Shown one piece after another: positions 1-6,948 of a stretch of DNA of 11,437 nucleotides. The DNA comes from Promicromonosporaceae bacterium. Lineage in GTDB: Bacteria; Actinomycetota; Actinomycetes; Actinomycetales; Cellulomonadaceae. A program made the position numbers and the translations under genes. The notes under the pieces are model-generated. The model saw only the letters and a list, made by a program, of their open reading frames with translations, made no database searches and was not told where the DNA came from. The stretch spans positions 1 through 11,437 of the forward strand of contig WQZL01000068.1 in NCBI GenBank assembly GCA_009780755.1. The letters are read 5' to 3'. Numbering within the stretch: position 1 is the stretch's first letter; each line of letters opens with the position of its first letter.

Positions 1-440
1 ACGTTCGCCGCACCTCGATTTCGGGTCGCCCCCTCGAAGGCGGTGGCCGGGAGAACCGCTCATACTTTGGCGCCACCTCCTGGATCCAAAACGAGGCCGA
101 CATTCACGCCTTTAACCGGGCCGTTGACGCGGTAGCCGCCTCCGGCCGGGACATTCCGATCATCGTCGCTCTACAGGCGATGAACCCGGTTGTGCCGACG
201 GAAATTTATGAGAACTCCGATGCCATCGTGATTGGCTTCGGGGTCTCCCACCAGGCCATCTTGCACGTAGCCCTCGGCCTGCATGAACCATCGGCTCGCT
301 TGCCGATCACGTTCCCAGCCGACATGGGTGCCGTTGAGCGGCAGCATGAAGACCTAGCCGACACCGACCCATTCATCGACTCGAATGGTAACGAGTGGCG
401 CTTCGGATTTGGCCTCAACTTCTCCGGCCCGATTGGGTAG
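1..440 (+). CDS. Glycoside hydrolase family 3 protein, C-terminal part (5' end outside window)
   Basis: The reading frame is open from the window edge (first full codon at 3) to a TAG at 438-440, giving 145 residues. These match the end of the GH3 C-terminal alpha/beta sandwich: an N-R-S-Y-F-G stretch, an N-E-A-D helix, IIVALQAMNPVVP, the strand DAIVIGFGVSHQAIL, then ARLPITFPADM and a final WRFGFGLNFSG. The last motif corresponds to the FGYGLSYT that closes this domain in beta-glucosidases. The protein stops there, with no FnIII domain, as in a subgroup of GH3 exo-glycosidases that I know mainly from Gram-positive bacteria. The catalytic barrel, the nucleophile and any signal peptide lie upstream and cannot be seen, so cell location and substrate are open. 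A strong hairpin 25 bases after the stop suggests that its transcript ends before the lipoprotein gene. Confidence 0.88.
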   Translation, partial: VRRTSISGRPLEGGGRENRSYFGATSWIQNEADIHAFNRAVDAVAASGRDIPIIVALQAMNPVVPTEIYENSDAIVIGFGVSHQAILHVALGLHEPSARLPITFPADMGAVERQHEDLADTDPFIDSNGNEWRFGFGLNFSGPIG

Positions 441-464
441 CTAAACCTTCGGTAGACGGCCCAA

Positions 465-512
465 TCGTCTGGCCCCGCTGGGCCGAGTTGCCCGCTCAGC
501 GGGGCCAGACGG
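465..512 (+). terminator. Strong hairpin terminator after the first GH3 gene
   Basis: A perfect 15-bp inverted repeat pairs 466-480 (CGTCTGGCCCCGCTG) with 497-511. A T-G wobble at 465/512 lies outside, and three more pairs inside (481-483 with 494-496, the first a wobble) leave a 10-base loop. No T-tract follows, which is common for terminators in high-GC Gram-positives. It sits 25 bases past the GH3 stop codon. Confidence 0.75.
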
Positions 513-554
513 TCGGATTACGAAACGATAACGTCGAGGGTTGAACTAAACAGA

Positions 555-582
555 TTGTCGAACCCAAGTGACCGATTATCGA
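555..582 (+). promoter_or_regulatory. Possible promoter for the lipoprotein gene
   Basis: TTGTCG at 555-560 and TATCGA at 577-582 are 16 bases apart and resemble -35 and -10 boxes. They lie after the GH3 terminator and about 150 bases before the lipoprotein start, which would give a long structured leader. The match is only moderate (the -10 lacks the final T), so this is a weak call. Confidence 0.25.
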
Positions 583-603
583 CTACCCAGAACAGGCGCG
601 CAG

Positions 604-713
604 GCCATTTCTTACCCTTAAGGGGTGGCAAGGCGAAGCAGTTAAGCCGTAAAAATGTAGGCCGACCGGCCTACCAGGCAAGTTGTACCTCCTCGCCGGA
701 GCAAAGCTCCGGC
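604..713 (+). other. Structured 5' leader (three hairpins) before the lipoprotein gene
   Basis: The 294 bases between the first GH3 and the lipoprotein hold no gene that I can support. After the terminator, three hairpins follow in a row. A loose one near 604-631 has GCCA/TGGC outside and CCCTTAAGGG inside. A 7-bp stem pairs 657-663 with 668-674 (GTAGGCC/GGCCTAC, loop GACC). An 8-bp stem pairs 695-702 with 706-713 (GCCGGAGC/GCTCCGGC, loop AAA). The last ends 8 bases before the ribosome binding site, so its folding could affect translation. I compared it by eye with known riboswitch consensus sequences and found no match. Confidence 0.4.
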
Positions 714-734
714 CCCAGCACAGAAGGAAAAGCA

Positions 735-1232
735 ATGAAGAACAAGAAGATCCTCTCCGCCGGGTTCGGCGCCCTGCTGGCCGTTGGCGCCATGAGTACC
801 CTGGCCGCCTGCGGTGGCGACGACAACGGCGGCAGCGCCGGTACGGGCGACACCCGGACCGAGGCTCCCCCGGCCGAGACCAACGGCGGCGATTCCGACG
901 AGGGTGGCGTAGACGGCCCGGTCGATGGCAACTGCGACGATCTGCTGGAAGACCTCATGGCGGCCCGCCAGGCCGTACTCGATGGTTTGAACGACGACAT
1001 TCCCGGCCCTAACGCCTCCGACTGGACCCAGATCATGCTGGCCGATGACGTCCCTGTCCCCGAGGTTAAGTACGGCCTGCTGGTTATGCCGTTCCACCGC
1101 ACGGATGCCGCCTCGCGCGTCACCCGCACGGCGAACATCAACAACGGCAACTTCACCCTCACCGCCGACTCTGCGGCCACCGGCCTTGAATGCCAGATCG
1201 ACCAGGACGGCAACGTCTCTCTCGTTGACTGA
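735..1232 (+). CDS. Small secreted lipoprotein of unknown function
   Basis: This 165-residue protein starts at ATG 735, chosen because AAGGA (724-728) lies six bases upstream and a lipoprotein signal begins exactly there. The signal has MKNKK, a hydrophobic stretch and the lipobox L23-A24-A25-C26, so the mature protein should be lipidated on Cys26 and anchored to the outer face of the membrane. A Gly/Asp/Glu/Thr-rich linker (about 27-60) leads to a domain of about 100 residues with a helix (CDDLLEDLMAARQAVLDGL) followed by beta-rich sequence ending NGNFTLTADS and DGNVSLVD. The only two mature cysteines besides the lipid-bearing one, Cys67 and Cys153, bracket the domain and probably form a disulfide. 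The helix-then-strands layout faintly recalls a pilin-like fold, but I do not recognise the family. A terminator follows, so it is probably transcribed alone. Lying between two GH3 genes, it could be a partner of the anchored hydrolase (inference). Confidence 0.85.
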   Translation: MKNKKILSAGFGALLAVGAMSTLAACGGDDNGGSAGTGDTRTEAPPAETNGGDSDEGGVDGPVDGNCDDLLEDLMAARQAVLDGLNDDIPGPNASDWTQIMLADDVPVPEVKYGLLVMPFHRTDAASRVTRTANINNGNFTLTADSAATGLECQIDQDGNVSLVD

Positions 1233-1241
1233 GACAACTTT

Positions 1242-1277
1242 GCCCGCGCTGCGTTTTCTCTCTTACGCAGCGCGGGC
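1242..1277 (+). terminator. Hairpin terminator after the lipoprotein gene
   Basis: A perfect 13-bp stem pairs 1242-1254 (GCCCGCGCTGCGT) with 1265-1277, with a pyrimidine-rich 10-base loop (TTTCTCTCTT). It starts 10 bases after the lipoprotein stop. There is no T-tract after the stem. Confidence 0.8.
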
Positions 1278-1284
1278 CAGGGGC

Positions 1285-1304
1285 TAGGGGAATCCTTGCC
1301 CCTA
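1285..1304 (+). other. Second small hairpin before the permuted GH3 gene
   Basis: TAGGGG (1285-1290) pairs with CCCCTA (1299-1304) around an 8-base loop, just after the lipoprotein terminator. An alternative pairing is AGGGGC (1279-1284) with GCCCCT (1298-1303). It may extend the terminator or belong to the next gene's leader. The remaining bases to 1381 show no clear promoter. Confidence 0.35.
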
Positions 1305-1367
1305 AAGACATAACGCACTCCCTTAACCCAGAACCCAGCACGGCCCTGCCCTCTGGCGGGCCACCAC

Positions 1368-1374
1368 AAAGGAG
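1368..1374 (+). promoter_or_regulatory. Ribosome binding site of the permuted GH3 gene
   Basis: AAAGGAG lies seven bases before GTG 1382. It decides in favour of this GTG start, since the protein begins here with an acidic and then lysine-rich cytoplasmic tail ahead of the first membrane segment. Confidence 0.75.
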
Positions 1375-1381
1375 TACCGCT

Positions 1382-4300
1382 GTGAACGCCGAGGCGATTG
1401 ACCACGTCGAGATCGAAATTCTTTCCGACCCAGAGCCAAAGAAGCCCAAGAAGAAGATGTCCAACAAGAAATACCTGGGTATCTGGACGCCGATTCTGGC
1501 CTTCGTTACCGTCTTGCTCGTCGGCCTGAATTGGGCGCTGATCGAGTTCGGCACGGTGATTTCCACGCAGCTAGGCGGCGGCGTTTTCGAGGTGGAGAAC
1601 GATCCGGCCACCGATGGTTGGGACACCCAGTACATCACCTCTCGCTTCCCGGACCGAGAAGCGGTGACGGCTGCGGGCCTGGCGGTGATCGAACGCATCG
1701 GCGAGGGCGGCTTCATCCTCGCCCAAAACCGCGATGACGCCTTGCCCCTGCCCGGCCCGAGCCGCGTAACACTTTTTGGTCGCGGAGCGGCAGACCCGAT
1801 CCTGTCTGGCTCTGGTTCCGGCGCGGTGAACGTGCGCGGCGCGGTCTTCCCCCGACAGGCGTTGGAGAACGCGGGTTTCACCATCAACGAGGCGCTCTTC
1901 GAGACCATCGACGAGTTCCGTCGGGACCGCGAGAACCCCCGCGGACGCATCGCAATGGACAACCCGGAGCGCAGCACCTACTACATCGGCGAACTGCCCA
2001 TCTCGCTCTATCGACAGCATCAAGGCACCTTCGCCACCTACAACGATGCGGCCATCGTATTCATTTCCCGCACCGGCGGGGAGGGCGGCGACCTCCAGGT
2101 GAGCATGGCCAACTGGGACGACAACTACTTCCCCGGCCAGCACCAACTCATGCTTAACCACGACGAGCGCGAAATGCTCGCTCTGGCACAAAGCAACTTT
2201 GAGACCGTCATCGTTGTCCTCAACGTCTCTACGCAGATGGAGATCGGCGACTTGATGGACGACCCGAACGTTGACGCCATTTTGATCGTCGGTTTCCCCG
2301 GCGCCACCGGTTTTAACGCTCTGCCGCGCGTCTTGACCGGCCAGGTAAACCCCTCGGGCCGCACCGTCTCCACCTGGAGCCGCGACTTTACCGCCAACCC
2401 CGTGTGGCACAACTTCGGCAACTTCCGGTACGAGAATCTTGTCTTGGACTTCCCGGTCACCTTGCAGGAGCAGTTTGCCTCGGGGCACCTGATTACCCCG
2501 GATGCCTTCTTCGTCAACTACGCCGAAGGCATCTTCCTCGACTACCGCTGGTACACCACCGCCGCCGAGATGGGCTTCCTCGACCTGGATGCCGCCGTGG
2601 TGCTGCCCTTCGGCCACGGCCTGAGCTTCACCGAGTTCGGCTGGGAAGTTGTGGACACGCGCATCGGCGATATTGACGGCGACATAGAGATCGATGTGCG
2701 CGTCACCAACACCGGCGACCGCGCCGGACGAGACGTGGTGCAACTGTACTTCTCCGCCCCGTGGACCCCCGGCGGCATCCAGAAGGCCGCCGTGAATCTG
2801 GGCGCCTTCGCCAAAACCGGCGAGATCGCCCCCGGCGACTCCGACGTGGTTACCCTGGTGATGGGAGTCGAGGACATGGCCTCCTACGACTTCCGAGACC
2901 GGCGCGCCTGGGTGCTAGAAGCCGGTGACTACGTGCTGACCCTGCGCACCGATGCTCACACCCTCGCAGATGGCGTGGCCCCCATCGTGCACAACATTCC
3001 CGCCGATGTGGTGTTGAACCAGCGCAGCCACGACTTCGCAGAGGTCACCAACCTCTTCGACGACGTCTCCGCCATGTTCTCCTTGACGCCACGAGCCGAC
3101 CGCATCTTGGAGCTACAGCGCGAGGACATTGCCGGTACATTCCCCCACGGCCCTACCCCCGAGCTGTTCAACGCCCCCGACTACATCGAGTGGAATGGCG
3201 AAAGCTTCGCGGTTGCGGCCAACTTCGAAAACTGGGACGTTCAGGCTCACGCCGATGCCTTTGACGGCCCGATGCCCGCCGTGAACGTTCGCAACGACAT
3301 CACGCTGGTCGAGCTGCGCGGCCTGTCCCGGGACGACCCCAAGTGGGATGACCTGCTCGACTCGCTATCCGTGCAAGACATGCTCGACCTTCTACTCACC
3401 GGCGCCTACCAAACCGCCGCCATCGCCGCCATCGCCAAGCCCGAGACGCTGGATGTGGATGGACCCGCAGGCTTCTCCCACTTCATCGACGAGACCGTCT
3501 ACGGCATGGCGCTGACCTCGCAGGCCCTGGTCGCCATGACCTGGGACATTGACCTGGCCTTCGAGATCGGCGAGATTCTCGGCAACGAGGCCCTGCACAT
3601 GGGCATCTCCGGCTGGTACGCACCGGGAATCAACCTGCACCGCTCGCCGTTCTCCGGCCGTAACTTCGAGTATTACTCGGCCGACCCGCTGCTCTCGGGC
3701 CGCATGGCCGCCGCCACCACCCAGGGCTTGGGTGAGTACGGCGTCTACACCATGATTAAGCACTTCGCCTTCAACGATCAGGAGCGCAACCGTAAGACCA
3801 ACGGCGTGGCCACCTGGCTCACCGAGCAGGCGATGCGGGAGATTTACCTGCGCCCGTTCGAGATTGCGATCAAGGATGTGACCTTCCGCGTGCCGTTCAT
3901 CGTGGACGACCAGGGCAACCACGCCGAGGTGCGCATGGGCGCGATGGGCGTCATGAGCGCCTACAACCGGGTCGGCTCGGTGTGGACCGGCGGCTCCTAC
4001 CCGCTGATGACAGAGGTGCTGCGCGGAGAGTGGGGCTTTGAAGGTTTCGTGATCTCGGACTTCAACCTTTACCCATTCATGAACGCCGACCAGTCCATCT
4101 GGGCGGGCACCGACCTGACGCTCTCCCTGGACGGCAAGCACTTTGAGGACACCACCTCGGCCTTCGCCCGGACGAATATGCGCAATGCCACACACAACAT
4201 CTTGTTCGGGGTGACAAACTCCAGTGCCATGAACGGCATCGCGCCGGGGGCGGTAATCCACTACACGCCGCCGATGGGGGTATTCATGCAGATCATCGGC

Positions 4301-4402
4301 ACCGCCGTGGTTGGCCTGCTGGTGGCTGGCGGTGTGTTCATGGTGACGCGCCGCGTGGTTAAGAACCGTCCGACAGGCAGCGTAGAGCCACTCGCCACAT
4401 AG
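1382..4402 (+). CDS. Membrane-anchored GH3 glycosidase with permuted domain order
   Basis: This 1006-residue GH3 enzyme probably hydrolyses beta-linked sugars from the non-reducing end, most likely as a beta-glucosidase. Its domains are in reverse order: the alpha/beta sandwich (about 85-416, closing with FGHGLSF at 410-416), an FnIII domain (about 420-545), a linker, then the catalytic barrel (about 655-955). The acid/base is probably Glu234 in SRTGGEGGD and the nucleophile Asp893 in GFVISDF. Substrate-site residues are present: Asp693 in DVDGPAGF, Arg760 in SGRNFEYY, Lys793-His794 in IKHFAFNDQE. A lysine-rich tail (20-30) precedes a membrane segment at about 34-54. A second segment (about 967-988) is followed by RRVVKNR. 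By the positive-inside rule both termini are cytoplasmic and the whole enzyme lies outside, held at both ends. The barrel carries an extra stretch at about 833-852 before MGVMSAYN. Permuted GH3 enzymes are known in Gram-positive bacteria. Hairpins on both sides suggest that it is transcribed alone. The substrate is not readable. Confidence 0.92.
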   Translation: MNAEAIDHVEIEILSDPEPKKPKKKMSNKKYLGIWTPILAFVTVLLVGLNWALIEFGTVISTQLGGGVFEVENDPATDGWDTQYITSRFPDREAVTAAGLAVIERIGEGGFILAQNRDDALPLPGPSRVTLFGRGAADPILSGSGSGAVNVRGAVFPRQALENAGFTINEALFETIDEFRRDRENPRGRIAMDNPERSTYYIGELPISLYRQHQGTFATYNDAAIVFISRTGGEGGDLQVSMANWDDNYFPGQHQLMLNHDEREMLALAQSNFETVIVVLNVSTQMEIGDLMDDPNVDAILIVGFPGATGFNALPRVLTGQVNPSGRTVSTWSRDFTANPVWHNFGNFRYENLVLDFPVTLQEQFASGHLITPDAFFVNYAEGIFLDYRWYTTAAEMGFLDLDAAVVLPFGHGLSFTEFGWEVVDTRIGDIDGDIEIDVRVTNTGDRAGRDVVQLYFSAPWTPGGIQKAAVNLGAFAKTGEIAPGDSDVVTLVMGVEDMASYDFRDRRAWVLEAGDYVLTLRTDAHTLADGVAPIVHNIPADVVLNQRSHDFAEVTNLFDDVSAMFSLTPRADRILELQREDIAGTFPHGPTPELFNAPDYIEWNGESFAVAANFENWDVQAHADAFDGPMPAVNVRNDITLVELRGLSRDDPKWDDLLDSLSVQDMLDLLLTGAYQTAAIAAIAKPETLDVDGPAGFSHFIDETVYGMALTSQALVAMTWDIDLAFEIGEILGNEALHMGISGWYAPGINLHRSPFSGRNFEYYSADPLLSGRMAAATTQGLGEYGVYTMIKHFAFNDQERNRKTNGVATWLTEQAMREIYLRPFEIAIKDVTFRVPFIVDDQGNHAEVRMGAMGVMSAYNRVGSVWTGGSYPLMTEVLRGEWGFEGFVISDFNLYPFMNADQSIWAGTDLTLSLDGKHFEDTTSAFARTNMRNATHNILFGVTNSSAMNGIAPGAVIHYTPPMGVFMQIIGTAVVGLLVAGGVFMVTRRVVKNRPTGSVEPLAT

Positions 4403-4403
4403 G

Positions 4404-4435
4404 CGACACAAATCGTGTCGGCGCTGGGCCGACAC
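4404..4435 (+). other. Three-part switchable hairpin after the permuted GH3 gene
   Basis: GTGTCGGC (4415-4422) pairs with GCCGACAC (4428-4435) around a 5-base loop. Its left arm can instead pair with CGACAC at 4404-4409, two bases after the stop codon. The two folds exclude each other. This may simply strengthen the terminator that follows, or act as an attenuator. Confidence 0.4.
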
Positions 4436-4438
4436 CCA

Positions 4439-4477
4439 CCCTCCGCCGGGCCATGTGCCGCACGGTCCGGCGGAGGG
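4439..4477 (+). terminator. Hairpin terminator between the two GH3 genes
   Basis: An 11-bp perfect stem pairs 4439-4449 (CCCTCCGCCGG) with 4467-4477. Three more pairs inside (4450-4452 with 4464-4466) leave an 11-base loop. It lies 36 bases after the stop of the permuted GH3 gene and has no T-tract. Confidence 0.72.
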
Positions 4478-4489
4478 ACCATCAAAACC

Positions 4490-4495
4490 TAAACT
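4490..4495 (+). promoter_or_regulatory. Possible -10 box for the GH3-GtrA-GT2 operon
   Basis: TAAACT fits the TANNNT form, lies just after the terminator hairpin and 23 bases before ATG 4519. No -35 box is seen at the usual distance, where the terminator stem lies, so the call is weak. Confidence 0.25.
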
Positions 4496-4518
4496 TTCAC
4501 CAAACCGGCGAGGAAGCC

Positions 4519-6921
4519 ATGATCGAAAACCTGAGTCTGCTTCAGAAGGCAGCGCTGCTTACCGGCAAGTCGGTGTGGGAAACCTACGACTTCCCGCAGA
4601 TTGGCCTGCGCTCCATCTGGCTGGCCGACGGCCCGCACGGCGTGCGCAAGCAGCTCGGTTCCGCCGACCACTTAGGGCTGGGGAAATCCGAGAAGTCCAC
4701 CTGCTTTCCCACCTCGGCCGGACTGGCCAACACTTGGGACCCACAGCTCGCCGAAGAGGTGGGCGTCGCACTCGGCGCCGAGGCCGCCGCCCAAGATGTG
4801 GACGTGCTGCTCGGTCCCGGCCTAAACATCAAGCGCTCCCCACTGGGTGGCCGCAACTTCGAATACTTTTCCGAAGACCCCCTGCTCTCGGGCAAGATGG
4901 CCGCCGCCTTGGTGCGTGGCATCCAGTCGCGCGGTGTAGCCGCCTGCCCCAAGCACTACGCGGCAAACTCCCAGGAGAAGCGGCGCATGGCATCCAACTC
5001 CGTGGTGGATGAGCGCACGCTGCGCGAAATCTATCTGGCCGCGTTTGGCATCGTCGTCCGTGAGGCCCAGCCCCGCTCGATCATGACCGCGTACAACGAG
5101 GTTAACGGGGTTTACGCCAACGAAAACCCCTTCTTGTTGAAGACCGTGCTGCGCGAGGAGTTCGGTTTTGACGGCCTGGTGGTCACTGACTGGGGTGGCT
5201 CCAATGACATTGTTGCCGGGATTGCCGCCGGTTCCACGCTGGAGATGCCATGCGCGGGCCTGGATTCGGCCCGGCAGATCGTCGCCGCCGTCGAATCTGG
5301 CAGGCTGGCCGAAGCCGATGTGGATGCTCGCGTAGCCGAGATACTGAAGCTGGTGGCCGAGGCCCGCGAACCCGGTACGGCGCCCGCTGTCGACCAGGCC
5401 GCGCACCACGCGCTGGCCCGCAAGGTGGCCGCCCGCGCTGCCGTGCTGCTCAAGAATGATTCCTCGATGTTGCCGCTGGCCAGCGGCGTCAAGGTGGCCA
5501 TCATCGGCGACTTTGCTAAGACTCCGCGCTACCAAGGCTCCGGCTCCTCGCTCATCAACCCAACCCGCCTCGACTCCTTCCTAGATGTTGTCCAGGAATC
5601 CGACCTGGACGTAGTGGGCTTCGCTCAGGGATTCCAACGCGATGGCACCCCCGATGAGGCACTTCGGGTCGCCGCCGTCGAGCTGGCGGGTAAGGCCGAG
5701 GTGGCCCTGCTCTTCTTGGGGCTAGATGAGGTGGCCGAATCTGAGGGCATCGACCGCACCACGCTTGCCCTACACCCCACCCAGATTGAACTGCTGGCTG
5801 CCGTGGCCGCGGCCAATCCGAACGTTGTGGTGGTACTCGCCGGTGGTGGCGTCGTCGAGTTGCCGTGGCTGGACAAGACGCACACCTTGCTGCACGGTTA
5901 CCTTGGCGGTCAGGCCGGGGCGGGTGGCATCCTCGACATACTCACCGGCGCGGTCAACCCCTCCGGTCGTCTGGCCGAGACTTCGCCGCTTGCCCTCACC
6001 GATCACCCGACGGCGCAATCATTTCCTGCAACCGGCCGGAATGCCGAATACCGCGAGGGTCTTTACGTCGGTTACCGCTATTTCGCCACGGGGGATGTAC
6101 CGGTGGCCTTCCCCTTCGGTTATGGCCTTTCATACACGAGCTTTGCCTATGCGAACCTGAGCGCCACGGCCAACCAGGCGACTCTCACCATCACCAACAC
6201 CGGTGAGGTGACCGGAGCCGACGTGGTGCAGGTATACGTTTCCCGTAAGACGCCCGGCGCCCACCGGCCCAGCCGCACCCTGGCCGGATTCGTTCGCGTC
6301 GAGCTGGAGCCGGGGGAGGCGCGCGAGGTGACCGTGCCGCTCGGCACCCAGGCTTGGCAGCACTGGGATGTCGAAACCTCGGCCTGGCAGGTAGAGACCG
6401 GCACCTGGGAGGTGCTGGCCGGGGCTAACGTGGGCGACCTGCCGCTAAGTGCAAGCGTTGAGGTGACCGGCACAATCGAGGCCCGCACCGAAGCCACTCT
6501 GCCTGAGGTATATCGCACCGGTCAGGTGGCAGAAGTGAGTATTGAGGATTTCGCGGGGCTGCTCGGTTACGAGATCCCCACGGAGAGCAACACCAACAAG
6601 CTGGGGCCGAACGACCCCTTGCTGAACCTAGTGGCAGCACCATCACCATTGGCCAGATTCATCGGCCGGAAGCTGATAAAGCGTCGCACCAAGTTCGACG
6701 CGCTAGGCAAGCCCGACCTGAACACCCATTTCCAGTTGAACATGCCGCCGCGCGCCATCGGCAAGATGACGGGCGGCCTGGTCGATCAGGCAATGGTTGG
6801 CGGGCTGCTGCGCATCATTAACGGCAACTTCCTTCGCGGCCTGGGCATCACGGTGCGGGCTTACTTCCGCAATCGCAAGGCCAACAAGGCCACGCTGCGC
6901 GAGCTGCGCGGCGACAACTAA
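4519..6921 (+). CDS. Cytosolic GH3 beta-glucosidase-like enzyme with basic C-terminal tail
   Basis: This 800-residue GH3 enzyme has the usual order: catalytic barrel (about 10-300), alpha/beta sandwich (about 310-540, closing with FGYGLSYT), FnIII (about 550-645). ATG 4519 was chosen because GAGGA (4510-4514) precedes it and MIENLSLLQKAALLTGKS is the normal start of the family. Catalytic features are intact: WLADGPHGVR, GGRNFEYFSEDP, PKHYAANSQE, the nucleophile Asp224 in LVVTDWGG and the acid/base Glu409 in AESEGIDR. There is no signal peptide or membrane segment before the barrel, so it should be cytosolic and cleave imported or internally made beta-glucosides. After the FnIII domain comes a further tail (about 650-800) with a basic patch at 718-725 (KLIKRRTK), the stretch NMPPRAIGKMTGGLVD and many Arg/Lys at the end. 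Similar tails occur in other Gram-positive beta-glucosidases, but their role is unclear to me. GtrA and GT2 genes follow closely, so the three are probably one operon. Sugar specificity cannot be read. Confidence 0.93.
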   Translation: MIENLSLLQKAALLTGKSVWETYDFPQIGLRSIWLADGPHGVRKQLGSADHLGLGKSEKSTCFPTSAGLANTWDPQLAEEVGVALGAEAAAQDVDVLLGPGLNIKRSPLGGRNFEYFSEDPLLSGKMAAALVRGIQSRGVAACPKHYAANSQEKRRMASNSVVDERTLREIYLAAFGIVVREAQPRSIMTAYNEVNGVYANENPFLLKTVLREEFGFDGLVVTDWGGSNDIVAGIAAGSTLEMPCAGLDSARQIVAAVESGRLAEADVDARVAEILKLVAEAREPGTAPAVDQAAHHALARKVAARAAVLLKNDSSMLPLASGVKVAIIGDFAKTPRYQGSGSSLINPTRLDSFLDVVQESDLDVVGFAQGFQRDGTPDEALRVAAVELAGKAEVALLFLGLDEVAESEGIDRTTLALHPTQIELLAAVAAANPNVVVVLAGGGVVELPWLDKTHTLLHGYLGGQAGAGGILDILTGAVNPSGRLAETSPLALTDHPTAQSFPATGRNAEYREGLYVGYRYFATGDVPVAFPFGYGLSYTSFAYANLSATANQATLTITNTGEVTGADVVQVYVSRKTPGAHRPSRTLAGFVRVELEPGEAREVTVPLGTQAWQHWDVETSAWQVETGTWEVLAGANVGDLPLSASVEVTGTIEARTEATLPEVYRTGQVAEVSIEDFAGLLGYEIPTESNTNKLGPNDPLLNLVAAPSPLARFIGRKLIKRRTKFDALGKPDLNTHFQLNMPPRAIGKMTGGLVDQAMVGGLLRIINGNFLRGLGITVRAYFRNRKANKATLRELRGDN

Positions 6922-6948
6922 TTTCGTAGGAACAGGTAAGGAACTTTC

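Noticed and set aside
590..690. Cyclic di-GMP riboswitch in the lipoprotein leader
   Set aside because: GGCGAAGC and the hairpin at 657-674 recall parts of the class I consensus, but the conserved GGGCAAACC segment and the rest of the core are missing.
555..734. Longer form of the lipoprotein gene starting at TTG 555
   Set aside because: The added 60 residues have no signal character and would bury the lipoprotein signal inside the protein. ATG 735 has a good ribosome binding site and a proper signal start, and TTG 555 has none.
683..1012. Arginine-rich 109-residue frame overlapping the lipoprotein gene
   Set aside because: Its Arg/Gly-rich, low-complexity make-up is what an out-of-frame read of GC-rich coding sequence gives, and the lipoprotein frame is well supported.
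1571..2743. Long minus-strand open frame opposite the permuted GH3 gene (also 671-1405, 1159-1977, 3392-4435 and 4822-5535)
   Set aside because: These lie opposite clear GH3 or lipoprotein coding sequence, show no recognisable domains, and are the usual mirror frames of high-GC genes.
4453..4518. Longer form of the cytosolic GH3 starting at 4453
   Set aside because: That start lies in the loop of the terminator hairpin, has no ribosome binding site and adds 22 residues not typical of the family. ATG 4519 has GAGGA just upstream.
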